A DNA stretch of 64,000 bases from Betaproteobacteria bacterium (GTDB lineage Bacteria; Pseudomonadota; Gammaproteobacteria; Burkholderiales; Burkholderiaceae_C): the NCBI GenBank assembly GCA_016716535.1, contig JADJWD010000002.1, positions 124,001-188,000 on the forward strand. Direction: 5' to 3'. Made by a program: the position numbers and the translations under genes. Below, one piece after another: positions 52,255 to 63,108 of this stretch (position 1 is the stretch's first letter; every line of letters begins with the position of its first letter). The notes beneath the pieces were generated by a model that saw nothing but the letters and a program-made list of their open reading frames with translations, had not been told where the DNA came from and ran no database searches.

Positions 52255-53892
52255 ATGCAGACGACGATGATGGACGTGCCGCTGTCGCTGAACCACCTGC
52301 TCGACCGTGCCGGGCGGTACTTCGCGGCCAGCCGCATCGTCTCGCGCCGGCCCGACAAGAGCTTCGTGCGGCACACCTATGCGCAGTGGCACCGGCGCAC
52401 GCGCGCGCTCGGCGCGGCGCTCGCCGCGCTCGGCCTGAAGAAAGGCGAGCGCGTCGCGACGCTCGCCTGGAACCACCACGCGCATCTCGAGTGCTACTTC
52501 GGCATCCCGGCCGCCGGCGGCGTGATGCACACGCTGAACCTGCGCCTGGCGCCGGGCGAGATCGGCGCCATCGCCGGCGATGCCGATGACCGCTTCCTCG
52601 TCGTCGACGACATCCTGCTGCCGCTGTACCGGCAGTTCGCGCACATCCACCGCTTCGAGCGCGTCATCGTCTTCCCTTTCTCCGGCGCGCCGGTGCCGGC
52701 GGAATACCTCGACTACGAGCGGCTGCTCGCCGAGGCCGACGAGGCCGGCTTCGCCTACGCGCCGCACGACGAGAACGACGCGGTGTCGATGTGCTACACG
52801 TCGGGCACGACGGGCCGCGCGAAGGGCGTGGCCTACTCGCACCGCAGCACGATCCTGCACACGCTGGTCGGCAACCAGCCCGACTACTGGGCGATGAAGA
52901 ACACGGACGTGCTGCTGCCGGTGGCGCCGATGTTCCACGCCAACGCCTGGGGCACGCCGTACGCGGCAGTGATGATGGGCGTGCAGCTCGTCTTCCCCGG
53001 CCCGCACCTGCACCCCGACGACCTGCTCGACCTGATGCAGGTCGAGCCGCCGACGCTGGCGCTGGGCGTGCCGACGATCTGGCTGGGCATGATCCAGGCC
53101 TACGAGCGCGCGCTCGTCGAGCAGCCCGGGCGCTGGAAGCTGCCGCAGGGCATGCGCTCGCTGGTCGGCGGGGCGGCGGTGCCCGAGGCGCTGATCCGCG
53201 CCTTCGACAAACACGGCGTGTGGCTGCTGCAAGGCTGGGGCATGACCGAGACGAGCCCGCTGGCGACCGTCAGCCACCCGCGCGGCGAACTCGCGAGCGC
53301 CGGCGACGACGAGCGTTACCGCCGCGCCGCGATGGCCGGCGTGCCCGCGCCGCTGGTCGAGCTGCGCCTGCGCACCGACGACGGCGCCGACGCGCCACCC
53401 GACGGCCGCACGATGGGCGAAATCCAGGTGCGCGGGCCGTTCATCACCGGCGCGTACCACGGCGTGCCCGTGTCGGCCGACAAGTTCGCCGACGACGCCG
53501 ACGGCCGGCACTGGCTGCGCACCGGCGACGTGGCGACGATCGACGAACTCGGGTTCCTTCGCATCACCGACCGCACGAAGGATCTGATCAAGAGCGGTGG
53601 CGAGTGGATCAGCTCGGTGGACCTCGAGAACGCGCTGATGGCGCACCCGGCGGTCGCCGAGGCCGCAGTGATTGCGATTCCCGACGAGAAGTGGAGCGAG
53701 CGGCCGCTGGCCTGCATCGTTTTCAAGCAAGGCGCGTCGGCCTCGCCGATCGAATTGAACGAGCACCTGCTGGGCGAAGGCGGCTTCGCGAAGTGGCAGC
53801 TGCCCGACCGCTACGAGGTCATCGACGCGGTGCCGCGCACGAGCACCGGCAAGTTCTGGAAGCTGCGGCTGCGCGAGATGTTCCCGCGCTGA
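52255..53892 (+). CDS. Fatty-acyl-CoA ligase (AMP-forming)
   Basis: A 545-residue ANL-superfamily ligase. ATG 52255 has GAGGAG at 8 bases. The AMP-binding P-loop is CYTSGTTGRAKGVAYSHR near residue 184; further motifs are LQGWGMTETSP near 326, DRTKDLIKSGGEWISS near 440 and the C-terminal catalytic Lys in PRTSTGKFWK near 533. Medium/long-chain members (the AlkK/FadD-like type) share MDVPLSLNHLLDRA at the N-terminus. It activates a fatty acid to acyl-CoA via an acyl-adenylate; chain length is not certain. A palindrome lies four bases after its stop. Confidence 0.9.
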   Translation: MQTTMMDVPLSLNHLLDRAGRYFAASRIVSRRPDKSFVRHTYAQWHRRTRALGAALAALGLKKGERVATLAWNHHAHLECYFGIPAAGGVMHTLNLRLAPGEIGAIAGDADDRFLVVDDILLPLYRQFAHIHRFERVIVFPFSGAPVPAEYLDYERLLAEADEAGFAYAPHDENDAVSMCYTSGTTGRAKGVAYSHRSTILHTLVGNQPDYWAMKNTDVLLPVAPMFHANAWGTPYAAVMMGVQLVFPGPHLHPDDLLDLMQVEPPTLALGVPTIWLGMIQAYERALVEQPGRWKLPQGMRSLVGGAAVPEALIRAFDKHGVWLLQGWGMTETSPLATVSHPRGELASAGDDERYRRAAMAGVPAPLVELRLRTDDGADAPPDGRTMGEIQVRGPFITGAYHGVPVSADKFADDADGRHWLRTGDVATIDELGFLRITDRTKDLIKSGGEWISSVDLENALMAHPAVAEAAVIAIPDEKWSERPLACIVFKQGASASPIELNEHLLGEGGFAKWQLPDRYEVIDAVPRTSTGKFWKLRLREMFPR

Positions 53893-53896
53893 ACGG

Positions 53897-53910
53897 TTCG
53901 AACGTTCGAA
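53897..53910. repeat. Perfect 14-bp palindrome after the ligase gene
   Basis: TTCGAACGTTCGAA is self-complementary and AT-balanced in a GC-rich setting, 4 bases past the stop of the acyl-CoA ligase. It overlaps the repeated GAACGGTTC word at 53891-53899. No T-run follows, so it is more like a protein-binding site than a terminator. Confidence 0.5.
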
Positions 53911-53955
53911 GGACCGGGAAGCCCAACGCAAGCGCAAGGCAAGCCGCAGCGCTGA

Positions 53956-54672
53956 ATGCCCGAGGGCTCGATGGCCGCATCGCGAACGAGCGTGACGACG
54001 ACCTCGCCGTGGCTGCGGCACGCGCTGCCGTGGGCGGCACTGCGGCCCGCGTTCCGCTCGGGCCTGTGGGTCGTGCTGCTCTTCGCCGCGGGGCTGTGGC
54101 TGACGCGCGAGTACGCCGGGCCGATCCGCGACGCGCTGCAGATGCATGCCGCGGCCGGCGTCGCGGTGTTCGTCCTGACCTCGGCCTTCGCGGTGGTGAT
54201 GCCGCTGGCCACGAACCTGCCGCTGGTGCCGATGGCCACCGTCGCCTGGGGGCCGGGCTGGACGGCGCTGGCGCTGCTGGCCGGCTGGATGCTCGGCTCG
54301 GCGGCGTCGTTTGCGCTCGGCCGCTACGCGCGCGGCTGGATCCTCGCGCGCTTCCCGTCGGTGCGGCGGCACGCCGACATCGACCGTCTGATCCACCCGC
54401 GCTGGCGGCTCGCGTCGCTGGTGTCGCTGCGGATGACGTTCCCGGTGGACGTGCTGTCGTACGCGCTCGGACTCTTCAGCCGCAGCACAACAATGGGCGA
54501 AGTGGTGCTCTCCACCGCGATCGGTGCGGCGCCGTTCGCGCTGCTGTTCGCGTGGTTCCCGCAGTGGCCGCAGGCGCTGCAGGCGGCGGTGCTCGCCGGC
54601 TCGGTGGTGGTGTTCGCGCTGCACCTGTGGTGGGTGCGGGGCGCGGCGAAGCCGCCGGCCCGGCCGCGGTGA
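53956..54672 (+). CDS. TVP38/TMEM64 (VTT domain) membrane protein
   Basis: A 238-residue integral membrane protein with about six hydrophobic helices. The VTT signature is seen as VPMATVAWGPGWTALALLAGWMLGSAASFALGRYARGWIL and LVSLRMTFPVDVLSYALGLFSRS, with the conserved Gly and Arg-Phe-Pro residues of the family. Related DedA/VTT proteins act as phospholipid scramblases or transporters. ATG 53956 gives MPEGSMAASRTS; the Met at residue 6 could also start. It lies 63 bases after the ligase, so it may be cotranscribed with it. The convergent DUF599 gene ends 44 bases downstream. Confidence 0.85.
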   Translation: MPEGSMAASRTSVTTTSPWLRHALPWAALRPAFRSGLWVVLLFAAGLWLTREYAGPIRDALQMHAAAGVAVFVLTSAFAVVMPLATNLPLVPMATVAWGPGWTALALLAGWMLGSAASFALGRYARGWILARFPSVRRHADIDRLIHPRWRLASLVSLRMTFPVDVLSYALGLFSRSTTMGEVVLSTAIGAAPFALLFAWFPQWPQALQAAVLAGSVVVFALHLWWVRGAAKPPARPR

Positions 54673-54715
54673 GCCTGTGCCGCGCGGCGGCCGCGCCGCG
54701 CCGTGCCGCCTTCCT

Positions 54716-55429
54716 TCAGCGCCCGTCGACCAGCACACGCAGCACGTCGCTGTGGAACTCGCGCCGGTACAGCACCCAGATGACGCCGAGGGTGCCGAGC
54801 ATGCACGCCCACGCCGAGATGAACCAGGCCGCGGCCGCGAATGCCATGTAGTAGGCGCGGATGCCGTCGTTCAGCGACTCGGCGGCGAGACCCACCAGGC
54901 GCCCGGCGCGGTCGGCGAAGGCATCGCGCGCCGCTTCGTCGCCGAGGTAGCGCTCGCGCTCGGGCAGCGCGGCGACGAGGATGACGCCGAAACTGTACTG
55001 CCGCACGCTCCACGTGAAGCGGAAGAACGCGAAGACGAAGATCGCGGTGAGCACGACGAGCTTCAGGTCGAAGACGAGCACCGACGTGCGCGCCGCAAAT
55101 GGCACCTCGCGCACGAACTCGCTCGCCTTGTCGCCGGCGAACAGCGTCGCCAGCAGCGCGCCGACGATCAGGATCGTCGTCGACGCGAAGAACGCCGGCG
55201 GTGAACTGAGGTTCTGCACGACGATGCCGTCGAGCACGCGGTTGTCGCGCACGGTCGCCTCGCGCATCCAGCGCCAGCGCTCGCGGTTCGTCGCGCCCAG
55301 CACCGACGGCTGCACCATCGAGCGCCGCTTGGCGAACCGCGCATAGGCCGTCCACCCGCCGAACAGCACCGCCAACGCCAGCCAGTCCGGCCACGGCAGC
55401 ACACGCACGAGTTCGATGACGGTGGGCAT
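54716..55429 (-). CDS. DUF599 family membrane protein
   Basis: A 237-residue protein with four membrane segments: LPWPDWLALAVLFGGWTAYA, FFASTTILIVGALLATLF, LVVLTAIFVFAFFRFTW and YYMAFAAAAWFISAWACMLGTLGVIW. Between helices 1 and 2 lies WRWMREATVRDNRVLDGIVVQNLSSPPAFFAST, the conserved DUF599 block. The family has no known activity. ATG 55429 is used; an upstream ATG at 55525 would run through the HicA operator. It diverges from hicA with about 100 bases between. Confidence 0.85.
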   Translation of the reverse strand: MPTVIELVRVLPWPDWLALAVLFGGWTAYARFAKRRSMVQPSVLGATNRERWRWMREATVRDNRVLDGIVVQNLSSPPAFFASTTILIVGALLATLFAGDKASEFVREVPFAARTSVLVFDLKLVVLTAIFVFAFFRFTWSVRQYSFGVILVAALPERERYLGDEAARDAFADRAGRLVGLAAESLNDGIRAYYMAFAAAAWFISAWACMLGTLGVIWVLYRREFHSDVLRVLVDGR

Positions 55430-55499
55430 CGGGGCGGGACTGTACCCGGCTGGGTCCGTGGACGCCGATGCTGCCGGGCTGACGCGGCCCACGGCGGAA

Positions 55500-55518
55500 G
55501 GTACCGAAAATCGGTACC
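55500..55518. promoter_or_regulatory. Perfect palindromic operator before the HicAB-like module
   Basis: GGTACCGA (55500-55507) and TCGGTACC (55511-55518) are perfect inverted arms around AAA, ending 9 bases before the hicA start. HicB-type antitoxins with ribbon-helix-helix tails bind such palindromes to repress their own operon. Confidence 0.8.
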
Positions 55519-55527
55519 ATCGCACCC

Positions 55528-55782
55528 GTGAAGCGCGCCCATCAAAAAACGTTGGAGGCCATATTCGCGCACCCGACCAGCGCGAGCATCGCCTGGCGGG
55601 AGATCGAGGCGGTTTCCATCGGCCTCGGTGCCGAAGTGACAGAGCGCGAGGGAAGCCGCGTGGCCGTCTTCCTCTTCAACGAGGTACGCGTGTTCCACCG
55701 CCCGCACCCATCGCCCAAGACCGACAAGGGGGCCGTGTCGTCGGTCCGGCGGTGGCTCGAGCAGCACGGAGTAAGACCATGA
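55528..55782 (+). CDS. HicA-like toxin (mRNA interferase family)
   Basis: An 84-residue basic protein from GTG 55528. It fits the HicA double-stranded-RNA-binding-like fold by size and pattern: a first helix (QKTLEAIFAHPTSASIAWREIEAVS), central strands (GAEVTEREGSRVAVFLFNEVRVFHRPHP) and a final helix (GAVSSVRRWLEQHGV). The catalytic His in the usual GSH motif is replaced by Arg (EGSRVAV), while a later FHRPHP carries two His. It therefore belongs to a divergent HicA branch whose catalytic residue is uncertain. Its stop overlaps the antitoxin start (ATGA). Confidence 0.8.
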   Translation: MKRAHQKTLEAIFAHPTSASIAWREIEAVSIGLGAEVTEREGSRVAVFLFNEVRVFHRPHPSPKTDKGAVSSVRRWLEQHGVRP

Positions 55783-56111
55783 ACCTGATGACGGTGGACG
55801 GATACAGCGCGCGCATCGAATACGACGCGGAAACCGACTTGTTCCGCGGCGAGATCCTCGGGCTCAACGGGGGTGCGGACTTCTACGGCAAGAACCCGAA
55901 GGAACTGAGGCAGGAGTTCAAGCGATCGCTCGCCGTCTTCCTGGAGGTGTGCAAGGAGAAGGGAGTCGAACCTCGCCGCAGCTACTCGGGGAAGTTCAAC
56001 CTGCGCATCCCGCCCGAGTTGCACGAGCGGCTCGCCATCGCGGCGCAGGCCGAAGGCAAGAGCATCAACACGCTGGCGCAAGAGGCGCTCGCCCTGCGCG
56101 TCGAGGGCTGA
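55779..56111 (+). CDS. HicB-like antitoxin with ribbon-helix-helix tail
   Basis: A 110-residue protein. Residues 1-65 form the HicB-type partial RNase-H-like domain (YSARIEYDAETDLFRGEILGLNGGADFYG... LRQEFKRSLAVFLEVCKEKG), and residues 75-110 a ribbon-helix-helix DNA-binding tail (KFNLRIPPELHERLAIAAQA, EGKSINTLAQEAL). It should bind and block the HicA-like toxin and repress the operon through the palindrome at 55500-55518. ATG 55779 overlaps the toxin stop, so the two are made together, toxin gene first as usual for hicAB. A small hairpin (AGCCGCC/GGCGGCT, 56112-56126) follows the stop. Confidence 0.85.
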   Translation: MNLMTVDGYSARIEYDAETDLFRGEILGLNGGADFYGKNPKELRQEFKRSLAVFLEVCKEKGVEPRRSYSGKFNLRIPPELHERLAIAAQAEGKSINTLAQEALALRVEG

Positions 56112-56301
56112 AGCCGCCCGGCGGCTGTCGCTGAAGCCAGCCGGTCAACGACCCCGACCGGACCTTCGTCTGGCGGTTCCCGGCAGGCCCGCCGAAGCCA
56201 ACACCCGCTGGGCGAGAATCGCGGCCCTTCGGTCGCTGCCTCGCCCCCCTTGCCTGTCCTGCGCCGGCCCGCCCCGGCCGCCGTGCCTGTCGCCGTTCCC
56301 C

Positions 56302-58616
<2,315 letters not shown>

Positions 58617-58620
<4 letters not shown>

Positions 58621-59906
58621 ACGAGCCTGCGCGGCCTGCGTCGACGGACTCGCCGGCTGCACAGGCCGCCCCGCTGCCGCCGGTGTGGCGCCAGCGCGAG
58701 TACCTGCTGCTGTGGAGCGGCCAGGTCATCGCGACGGTGGGCGCCAACGCCTCGGGGATCATCTACCCGCTGTTGATCCTGGCGCTGACCAGATCGCCGG
58801 CGCTGGCCAGTTGGGCGGCGGCGCTGCGCATCCTGCCGTTCCTGCTGCTGTGCCTGCCGGTCGGCGCGCTCGTCGACCGCTGGGACCGCCGCCGCGTGAT
58901 GATGGTCTGCCACGCCGGCCGCGGCCTCGCGGTGGCGGTGCTGCCGGTGGCGATGTGGGCCGACGTGCTGACGGTCGGCCTGATCTACGCGGTGGCGGTG
59001 GTCGAAGGCGCGCTGCACGTCTTCTTCAACATCGCCGAAACCTCGGCGCTGCCGCGCGTCGTCGCCGCGACGCAGTTGCCCGCGGCGACGGCGCAGAACC
59101 AGGCGGGCTTCGCCGCTGCGGTGGTGGTGGGGCCGCCGGTGGGCACGTGGCTCTATCAGACCGCCGGGCGCGCGTGGCCGTTCGTGCTCGACGTGTTCTG
59201 CCACTTCGCGGCGGCGCTGGCGCTGGCGCGGATGAAGACCTCGTTCGCGCCGGCGCCGGTGCCGGCCGGCGCGCGGCGAAGCCTCGCCGCCGACGTGGCC
59301 GAGGGCCTGCGCTGGCTGTGGCACGAGCGGCTCGTGCGCGACATGGCGCTGATCACGAGCGTGCTCAACTTCGTCGGTGCGGCGACGCCGCTGGCGCTGA
59401 TCGTGCTGGCCAAGCGGCTCGGCGCATCGGACGCCGAGATCGGCCTCGTGTTCTCGCTCGGCGGGCTCGGTGCCATCGTCGGCGCGGCGGTGGGCGGGGC
59501 GATCGCGCGGCGCTTCAGCTTCGGCCAGGTGATCATCGGCGTCATCGCGGTGCAGGCGCTGTTGTTCCCGCTCTTCGCGCTGTGCCCGAGCGCGTTCTGG
59601 CTCGGCGTCGTCTATGGCCTGCTGATGCTCGCCGGGCCGGTCTACAACGTCGTGCAGCTTGCCTACCGCATCGCGCTGATCCCCGACGGTCTGCAAGGGC
59701 GCGTGCACAGCAGCTTCCGGCTGATCGCGCACGCGCTGAACCCGGTGGGGGCGCTCGCCTGCGGCTGGGCGCTGGAGCATTTCGGCGGCGGCTGGACGGT
59801 GGCGCTGTTCGCGGCCGTCTACTTTGCGCTCCTCATCGCGACCGCCGCCGACCCGGTGGTGCGCCGCGCGCCGCGGCAGCAGCCGGCGGCGCACGAGACG
59901 GCGTGA
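58617..59906 (+). CDS. MFS efflux-type transporter
   Basis: A 429-residue MFS transporter with twelve helices, starting at GTG 58617 that overlaps the parC stop. It begins WRQREYLLLWSGQVIATVGANASGIIYPL and has GALVDRWDRRRVMMVCHAG (A motif), the pattern of the MFS_3/enterobactin-exporter (EntS) group and related drug efflux permeases. The substrate is not known. Coupling to parC is notable because the parE gene likewise overlaps an unrelated gene. A possible terminator lies at 59919-59942, and the convergent secreted-protein gene ends there. Confidence 0.85.
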
Positions 59907-59918
59907 AAGAAACCCGCA

Positions 59919-59942
59919 GGCTGGGGCCCTTCGACCTCAGCC
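59919..59942. terminator. Hairpin terminator candidate between convergent genes
   Basis: GGCTGGGG (59919-59926) pairs with CCTCAGCC (59935-59942), one G-T wobble, around an 8-base loop. On the minus strand it is followed by TGCGGGTTTCTTTC, a moderate U-rich tail, so it suits the operon ending at 59952. Confidence 0.55.
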
Positions 59943-59951
59943 CGAACGGTT

Positions 59952-60554
59952 CTAACGGTTGCCGGGTGTGGCCGCGGGCAACGAGATGACCGCCTCGCCG
60001 CTGGCGGTGCTGCCGCGCTGCCCTTCGGGCTTGCTGCGCAGCGCGCCGCTGCCGACAACCAGCGGTACCGATTGCACCGACCTGCGGCCGGCCTGGCGCG
60101 TGGCCACGTCGATGAACTGCAGGCCATCGGCGCGCGCAGTGAACGGCAGCTCGAGCGCGCGCTGCTCGCCGCTGGCCAGCGTGAACGCGGCGAGGGTCGT
60201 GCCGAGCGCCGGATCGCGCACTTCGACAGTGGCGCCGTCGGCGGCGGTGACGCCGCTCAAACGCAGGCGCACCGTGACCGTCTCGCCGAGCGCGACCTTG
60301 TCGGGCACCGCGTAGCGCAGCACGACGCCGGATCCGCCGTGCTTGGCGCTGGCGATCTGCCAGCCGGGCTCGGCCTTGTGGTTCATCGCGGCGGATGACG
60401 GCTTCGATGGATGCTCATGGCCGGGGCCGGCGAGGGCCGGCGCGGCGGCGAGCATCGAGATCACGGCCAGCACGACCGGCGCACCGGCACGCGCCGCAAC
60501 GTGACCGAGAGAGAGACAAAAGGAGCGTGAGCGCATGGCGCGGTCCTCGTTCAT
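59952..60554 (-). CDS. Small secreted protein of the metalloprotease operon
   Basis: A 200-residue exported protein whose ATG (60554) overlaps the metalloprotease stop (ATGA). The signal peptide ends ISMLAAAPALAGPG near residue 42. The mature part reads as an Ig-like or beta-sandwich domain (VVLRYAVPDKVALGETVTVRLRLSGVTAADGATVEVRD and LPFTARADGLQFIDVATRQ), without cysteine or catalytic motifs. The tail is SGEAVISLPAATPGNR. It may assist or bind the metalloprotease. Family unknown. The stop TAG lies inside the GAACGGTTC word at 59944-59952. Confidence 0.7.
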   Translation of the reverse strand: MNEDRAMRSRSFCLSLGHVAARAGAPVVLAVISMLAAAPALAGPGHEHPSKPSSAAMNHKAEPGWQIASAKHGGSGVVLRYAVPDKVALGETVTVRLRLSGVTAADGATVEVRDPALGTTLAAFTLASGEQRALELPFTARADGLQFIDVATRQAGRRSVQSVPLVVGSGALRSKPEGQRGSTASGEAVISLPAATPGNR

Positions 60555-62278
60555 TGATTCACCGTGACGTTGAAGCACTTGCGCCCGTTCGTCGTTCCGC
60601 TGGCCGGGCCGTGCGTCAGCGTCCAGTCGTAGAGAACGACCAGGTACGTGCCCGCGCTGACGGCGCCGATCGTCGTCGACTCGCTCGTGCCGCCGAAGTC
60701 GTCGTGCTCGGATTCGGCGCCGGCCGGCGTGACGAGCCTGAAGCCGGGGTCGGAGCCCGCCTGCGACGAGGTGACGGCAATCGTGCGCGCCCCCGAGGCC
60801 GGCAGCGTCATGCGGATGACGGCCTGCGCGCCGAGCTTGTTGAACTCGACGCCGCCGGGGTCGGCCGCGTCGGTGACGCAGTAGTTCTGCGCCGCGCCAA
60901 GGCCGGCGGTGTGCGCCTTGTAGATCGGCAGTGCGTCGGCGATGCCGCCGTTGTTGACCTCGGTGCTTCCGAGCGCGTCGGCGACCGTGATCGACTGGCC
61001 CGCCAGCGCCGTGTCGATGGCCCCGGCCTGCGCCGGCACCGCCTGCTTCAGCTTGTGCGCGAAGTAGTGGATGCTCGACAGTGCGCCGTCGGGGCCGAGC
61101 CCGCTGCGCATGCCGGCCAGCACGTCGAAGATCGGCGTGAAGCCGATGCCCGCGGCGCCGTGCCACTGGAACATCAGGTACTGCACCGACGCTTCGCTGT
61201 ACCACCCGCGCTGGCCGGCCGCGGGGCTTTGCGTCAGGCGGTTGAGGAAGCCGACCTGCTGGCCGGCGCCCATCGAGTCGGCGTAGATCGAGGTGTTGAG
61301 CGCCATGCCCGACCAGGCGTTGCCCCAGCCCTCGGAGAAGGCGACGCGCATGTCCAGCTTGTCCTGGCTGCCGTGCGAGCCGCCGAGGCTGTCGTCGCGC
61401 GAGAACACGCTCTGGAAGTAATGGCCGAACTCGTGCGCGACGACGGTGCGGTCGAACTCGTCGGTGTCGGTGTTGGCCGCGCCGAGGATGTAGATGCGGT
61501 GCTGGGTGCCGTCGAACTGGTAGAACGAGGTGCCGATCAGGCCGTCGGTCAGGTCGTTGTCGTTGCGCGCCGGCTGGTTGTTGACGCTCCACATCAGCTG
61601 CAGCGCCGGGAAGTTGGCGTTCGGCGTCGCGGTCAGCACCTTCTGCGTCGCCTCGCGCACGACGTCGAGGATCGCGAACGGCCCCGCGGCGCGCGTCGTC
61701 GTGTAGCTGCTGCCGCCCCAGCCCGACAGCGCGCGCAGGTCGCGCGTGTTGGCGCCCGCCGCCGGCGTGAAGGCCGCAGAGTCGAGCACGTAGACGGCGT
61801 TGCCCTGCGTGTTGTCGCGCACGGTGAAGTTCCAGTTGCCGCCGCTCGCCTGGCCCTGGCGCAGCAGCTCGGCGCGCACGCGCACGATCACCGGCTGCGT
61901 CGCGGTGAGCGCCAGCGAGTAGTTGCCCGTGTCGCTGGTGGTGCCGGTGGCCAGCGCCGCGCCGCCGCCGGCCGGCAGCACCTCGACGGTGGCGCCGCGG
62001 ATCGGCTTGAAGGTCGTGCTGCCGTAGACGAGGCCGCCGTCGACGGTGGTGTCGTTGGGCACCGAGGCGAAGTCGGCGGTGCCGGAGATCGTCACCGGGC
62101 CGCCGGTGGGCGGCGGCGTCGGCACAGGCTCTGGATCGCCACCCCCGCCGCCGCCCGAGCCGACCAGCGCGGCGAGGCCGAACACGGTGAGCGCGGCGAC
62201 GCCGAGCCAGCGCAGCGCGCGCAACGGGGCCGGCGCGCCGCGGCGCGATGAACGCGATGAAGGAGGGTCGGTTTGCAT
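60551..62278 (-). CDS. Gluzincin-type metalloprotease (HExxH) with C-terminal PPC-like domain
   Basis: A 575-residue secreted zinc protease. The N-terminal signal anchor (LRWLGVAALTVFGLAALVGS) leads into a six-Gly run and Pro-rich linker like the lipoproteins here, but with Ser in place of the lipobox Cys. A beta-sandwich (residues about 70-150) precedes the catalytic part: VVAHEFGHYFQSVFS (H-E-x-x-H near residue 280) and AFSEGWGNAWSGMAL, where the Glu about 30 residues on is the third ligand. The C-terminal 110 residues, with RMTLPASGARTIAVTSSQAG and GTYLVVLYDW, resemble pre-peptidase C-terminal domains. It is followed by a coupled secreted protein and preceded by a VanZ-like gene. Confidence 0.8.
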   Translation of the reverse strand: MQTDPPSSRSSRRGAPAPLRALRWLGVAALTVFGLAALVGSGGGGGGDPEPVPTPPPTGGPVTISGTADFASVPNDTTVDGGLVYGSTTFKPIRGATVEVLPAGGGAALATGTTSDTGNYSLALTATQPVIVRVRAELLRQGQASGGNWNFTVRDNTQGNAVYVLDSAAFTPAAGANTRDLRALSGWGGSSYTTTRAAGPFAILDVVREATQKVLTATPNANFPALQLMWSVNNQPARNDNDLTDGLIGTSFYQFDGTQHRIYILGAANTDTDEFDRTVVAHEFGHYFQSVFSRDDSLGGSHGSQDKLDMRVAFSEGWGNAWSGMALNTSIYADSMGAGQQVGFLNRLTQSPAAGQRGWYSEASVQYLMFQWHGAAGIGFTPIFDVLAGMRSGLGPDGALSSIHYFAHKLKQAVPAQAGAIDTALAGQSITVADALGSTEVNNGGIADALPIYKAHTAGLGAAQNYCVTDAADPGGVEFNKLGAQAVIRMTLPASGARTIAVTSSQAGSDPGFRLVTPAGAESEHDDFGGTSESTTIGAVSAGTYLVVLYDWTLTHGPASGTTNGRKCFNVTVNQ

Positions 62279-62301
62279 CGGCAGGGCGGTCAAGGTGAAC
62301 C

Positions 62302-62829
62302 TCAGCGGAAGAGAAAGCGGGTCTCGGAAGGTGCCCACCAGCGGCGCAACGCCGCGTAGGCGACGCCGCTGCCGGCGAGGCCGGCGAGCACGTCGGTGAT
62401 GTCGAACGAGCCTTGGGTGAAGTAGCGGCCGATGCGTGCGGCGAGCGGCGCGCCGTCGAAGGCGCTGGTGAGGCCCGCGGCCAGTGCCGGCGCAATCGCT
62501 GCGTGCTGGCCGGCCTCGGCCAGCGTATCGATGGCGGCCCAGCCTACGCACGCCGCGGCCGCGCGGCCCGGCCGGCGCGGCAACACGAGCGCGGTGAAGA
62601 CGCTGAAGGCAAACGCGTGCGCGAAGCTCGGCAGCCAGGGCCCGATGGCGCCGAACCAGCGGCCGTCGGTGGCCGCCTGCCAGGCCGGTGGCACGAGCCA
62701 CGCCGAGCCGGCGGGCCGGTCCAGCAGGTAGACCGCGCTGCCGGCCAGCAGCACGAGACCCGCGGCGACGGCCAGTGCAAGCGCGGCCGCCCGGCCGTTG
62801 GTGTCTTTGTGCATCGAGGCGGCGAGCAT
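62302..62829 (-). CDS. VanZ-like membrane protein
   Basis: A 175-residue protein with about five hydrophobic segments: AAALALAVAAGLVLLAGSAVYLL, FAHAFAFSVFTALVL, AAACVGWAAIDTLAEAGQHAAIAPALAAGLTSAFD and SFDITDVLAGLAGSGVAYAALR. The last pattern (DITDVLAGLAG) and AIDTLAEAGQ resemble the Asp and Glu-Gln positions of VanZ-family proteins, whose role is unknown beyond low-level teicoplanin resistance in enterococci. ATG 62829 or 62814 can start; the latter begins MHKDTNGRAAAL. It lies 24 bases before the metalloprotease gene and is the first of three genes on this strand. Confidence 0.55.
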   Translation of the reverse strand: MLAASMHKDTNGRAAALALAVAAGLVLLAGSAVYLLDRPAGSAWLVPPAWQAATDGRWFGAIGPWLPSFAHAFAFSVFTALVLPRRPGRAAAACVGWAAIDTLAEAGQHAAIAPALAAGLTSAFDGAPLAARIGRYFTQGSFDITDVLAGLAGSGVAYAALRRWWAPSETRFLFR

Positions 62830-63108
62830 AAGGCGGCCCCCGCGGCATTCAGCTGCTGTTACCCCGCGTGCGACGGATGGGCGCCGCATGCGTGGCCGTT
62901 GCGTGGCCGTTGCCACGCCGATCGTCGATTTGTGCTCGCGATGCCCGTGCCGCGGTGTGGGCGCGGTGGCACGCCTGCGGCATGGCGGCTGTATGGCGGG
63001 CGGTGTGGCGTGGCGTGGCCCCGACACGGTGCGCGGTAGACTGCCCGGTGCATCGTTTCGGCGCGGCCGCGCACCCAGCCGTGCGGCGCCGCCAGGAGAG
63101 AAAGCAGC

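Noticed and set aside
52132..54738. Extension of the DSD1-like frame to a 1256-codon protein
   Set aside because: It runs antisense to the acyl-CoA ligase and the VTT gene, with His/Arg-rich composition; the enzyme starts at about 52131.
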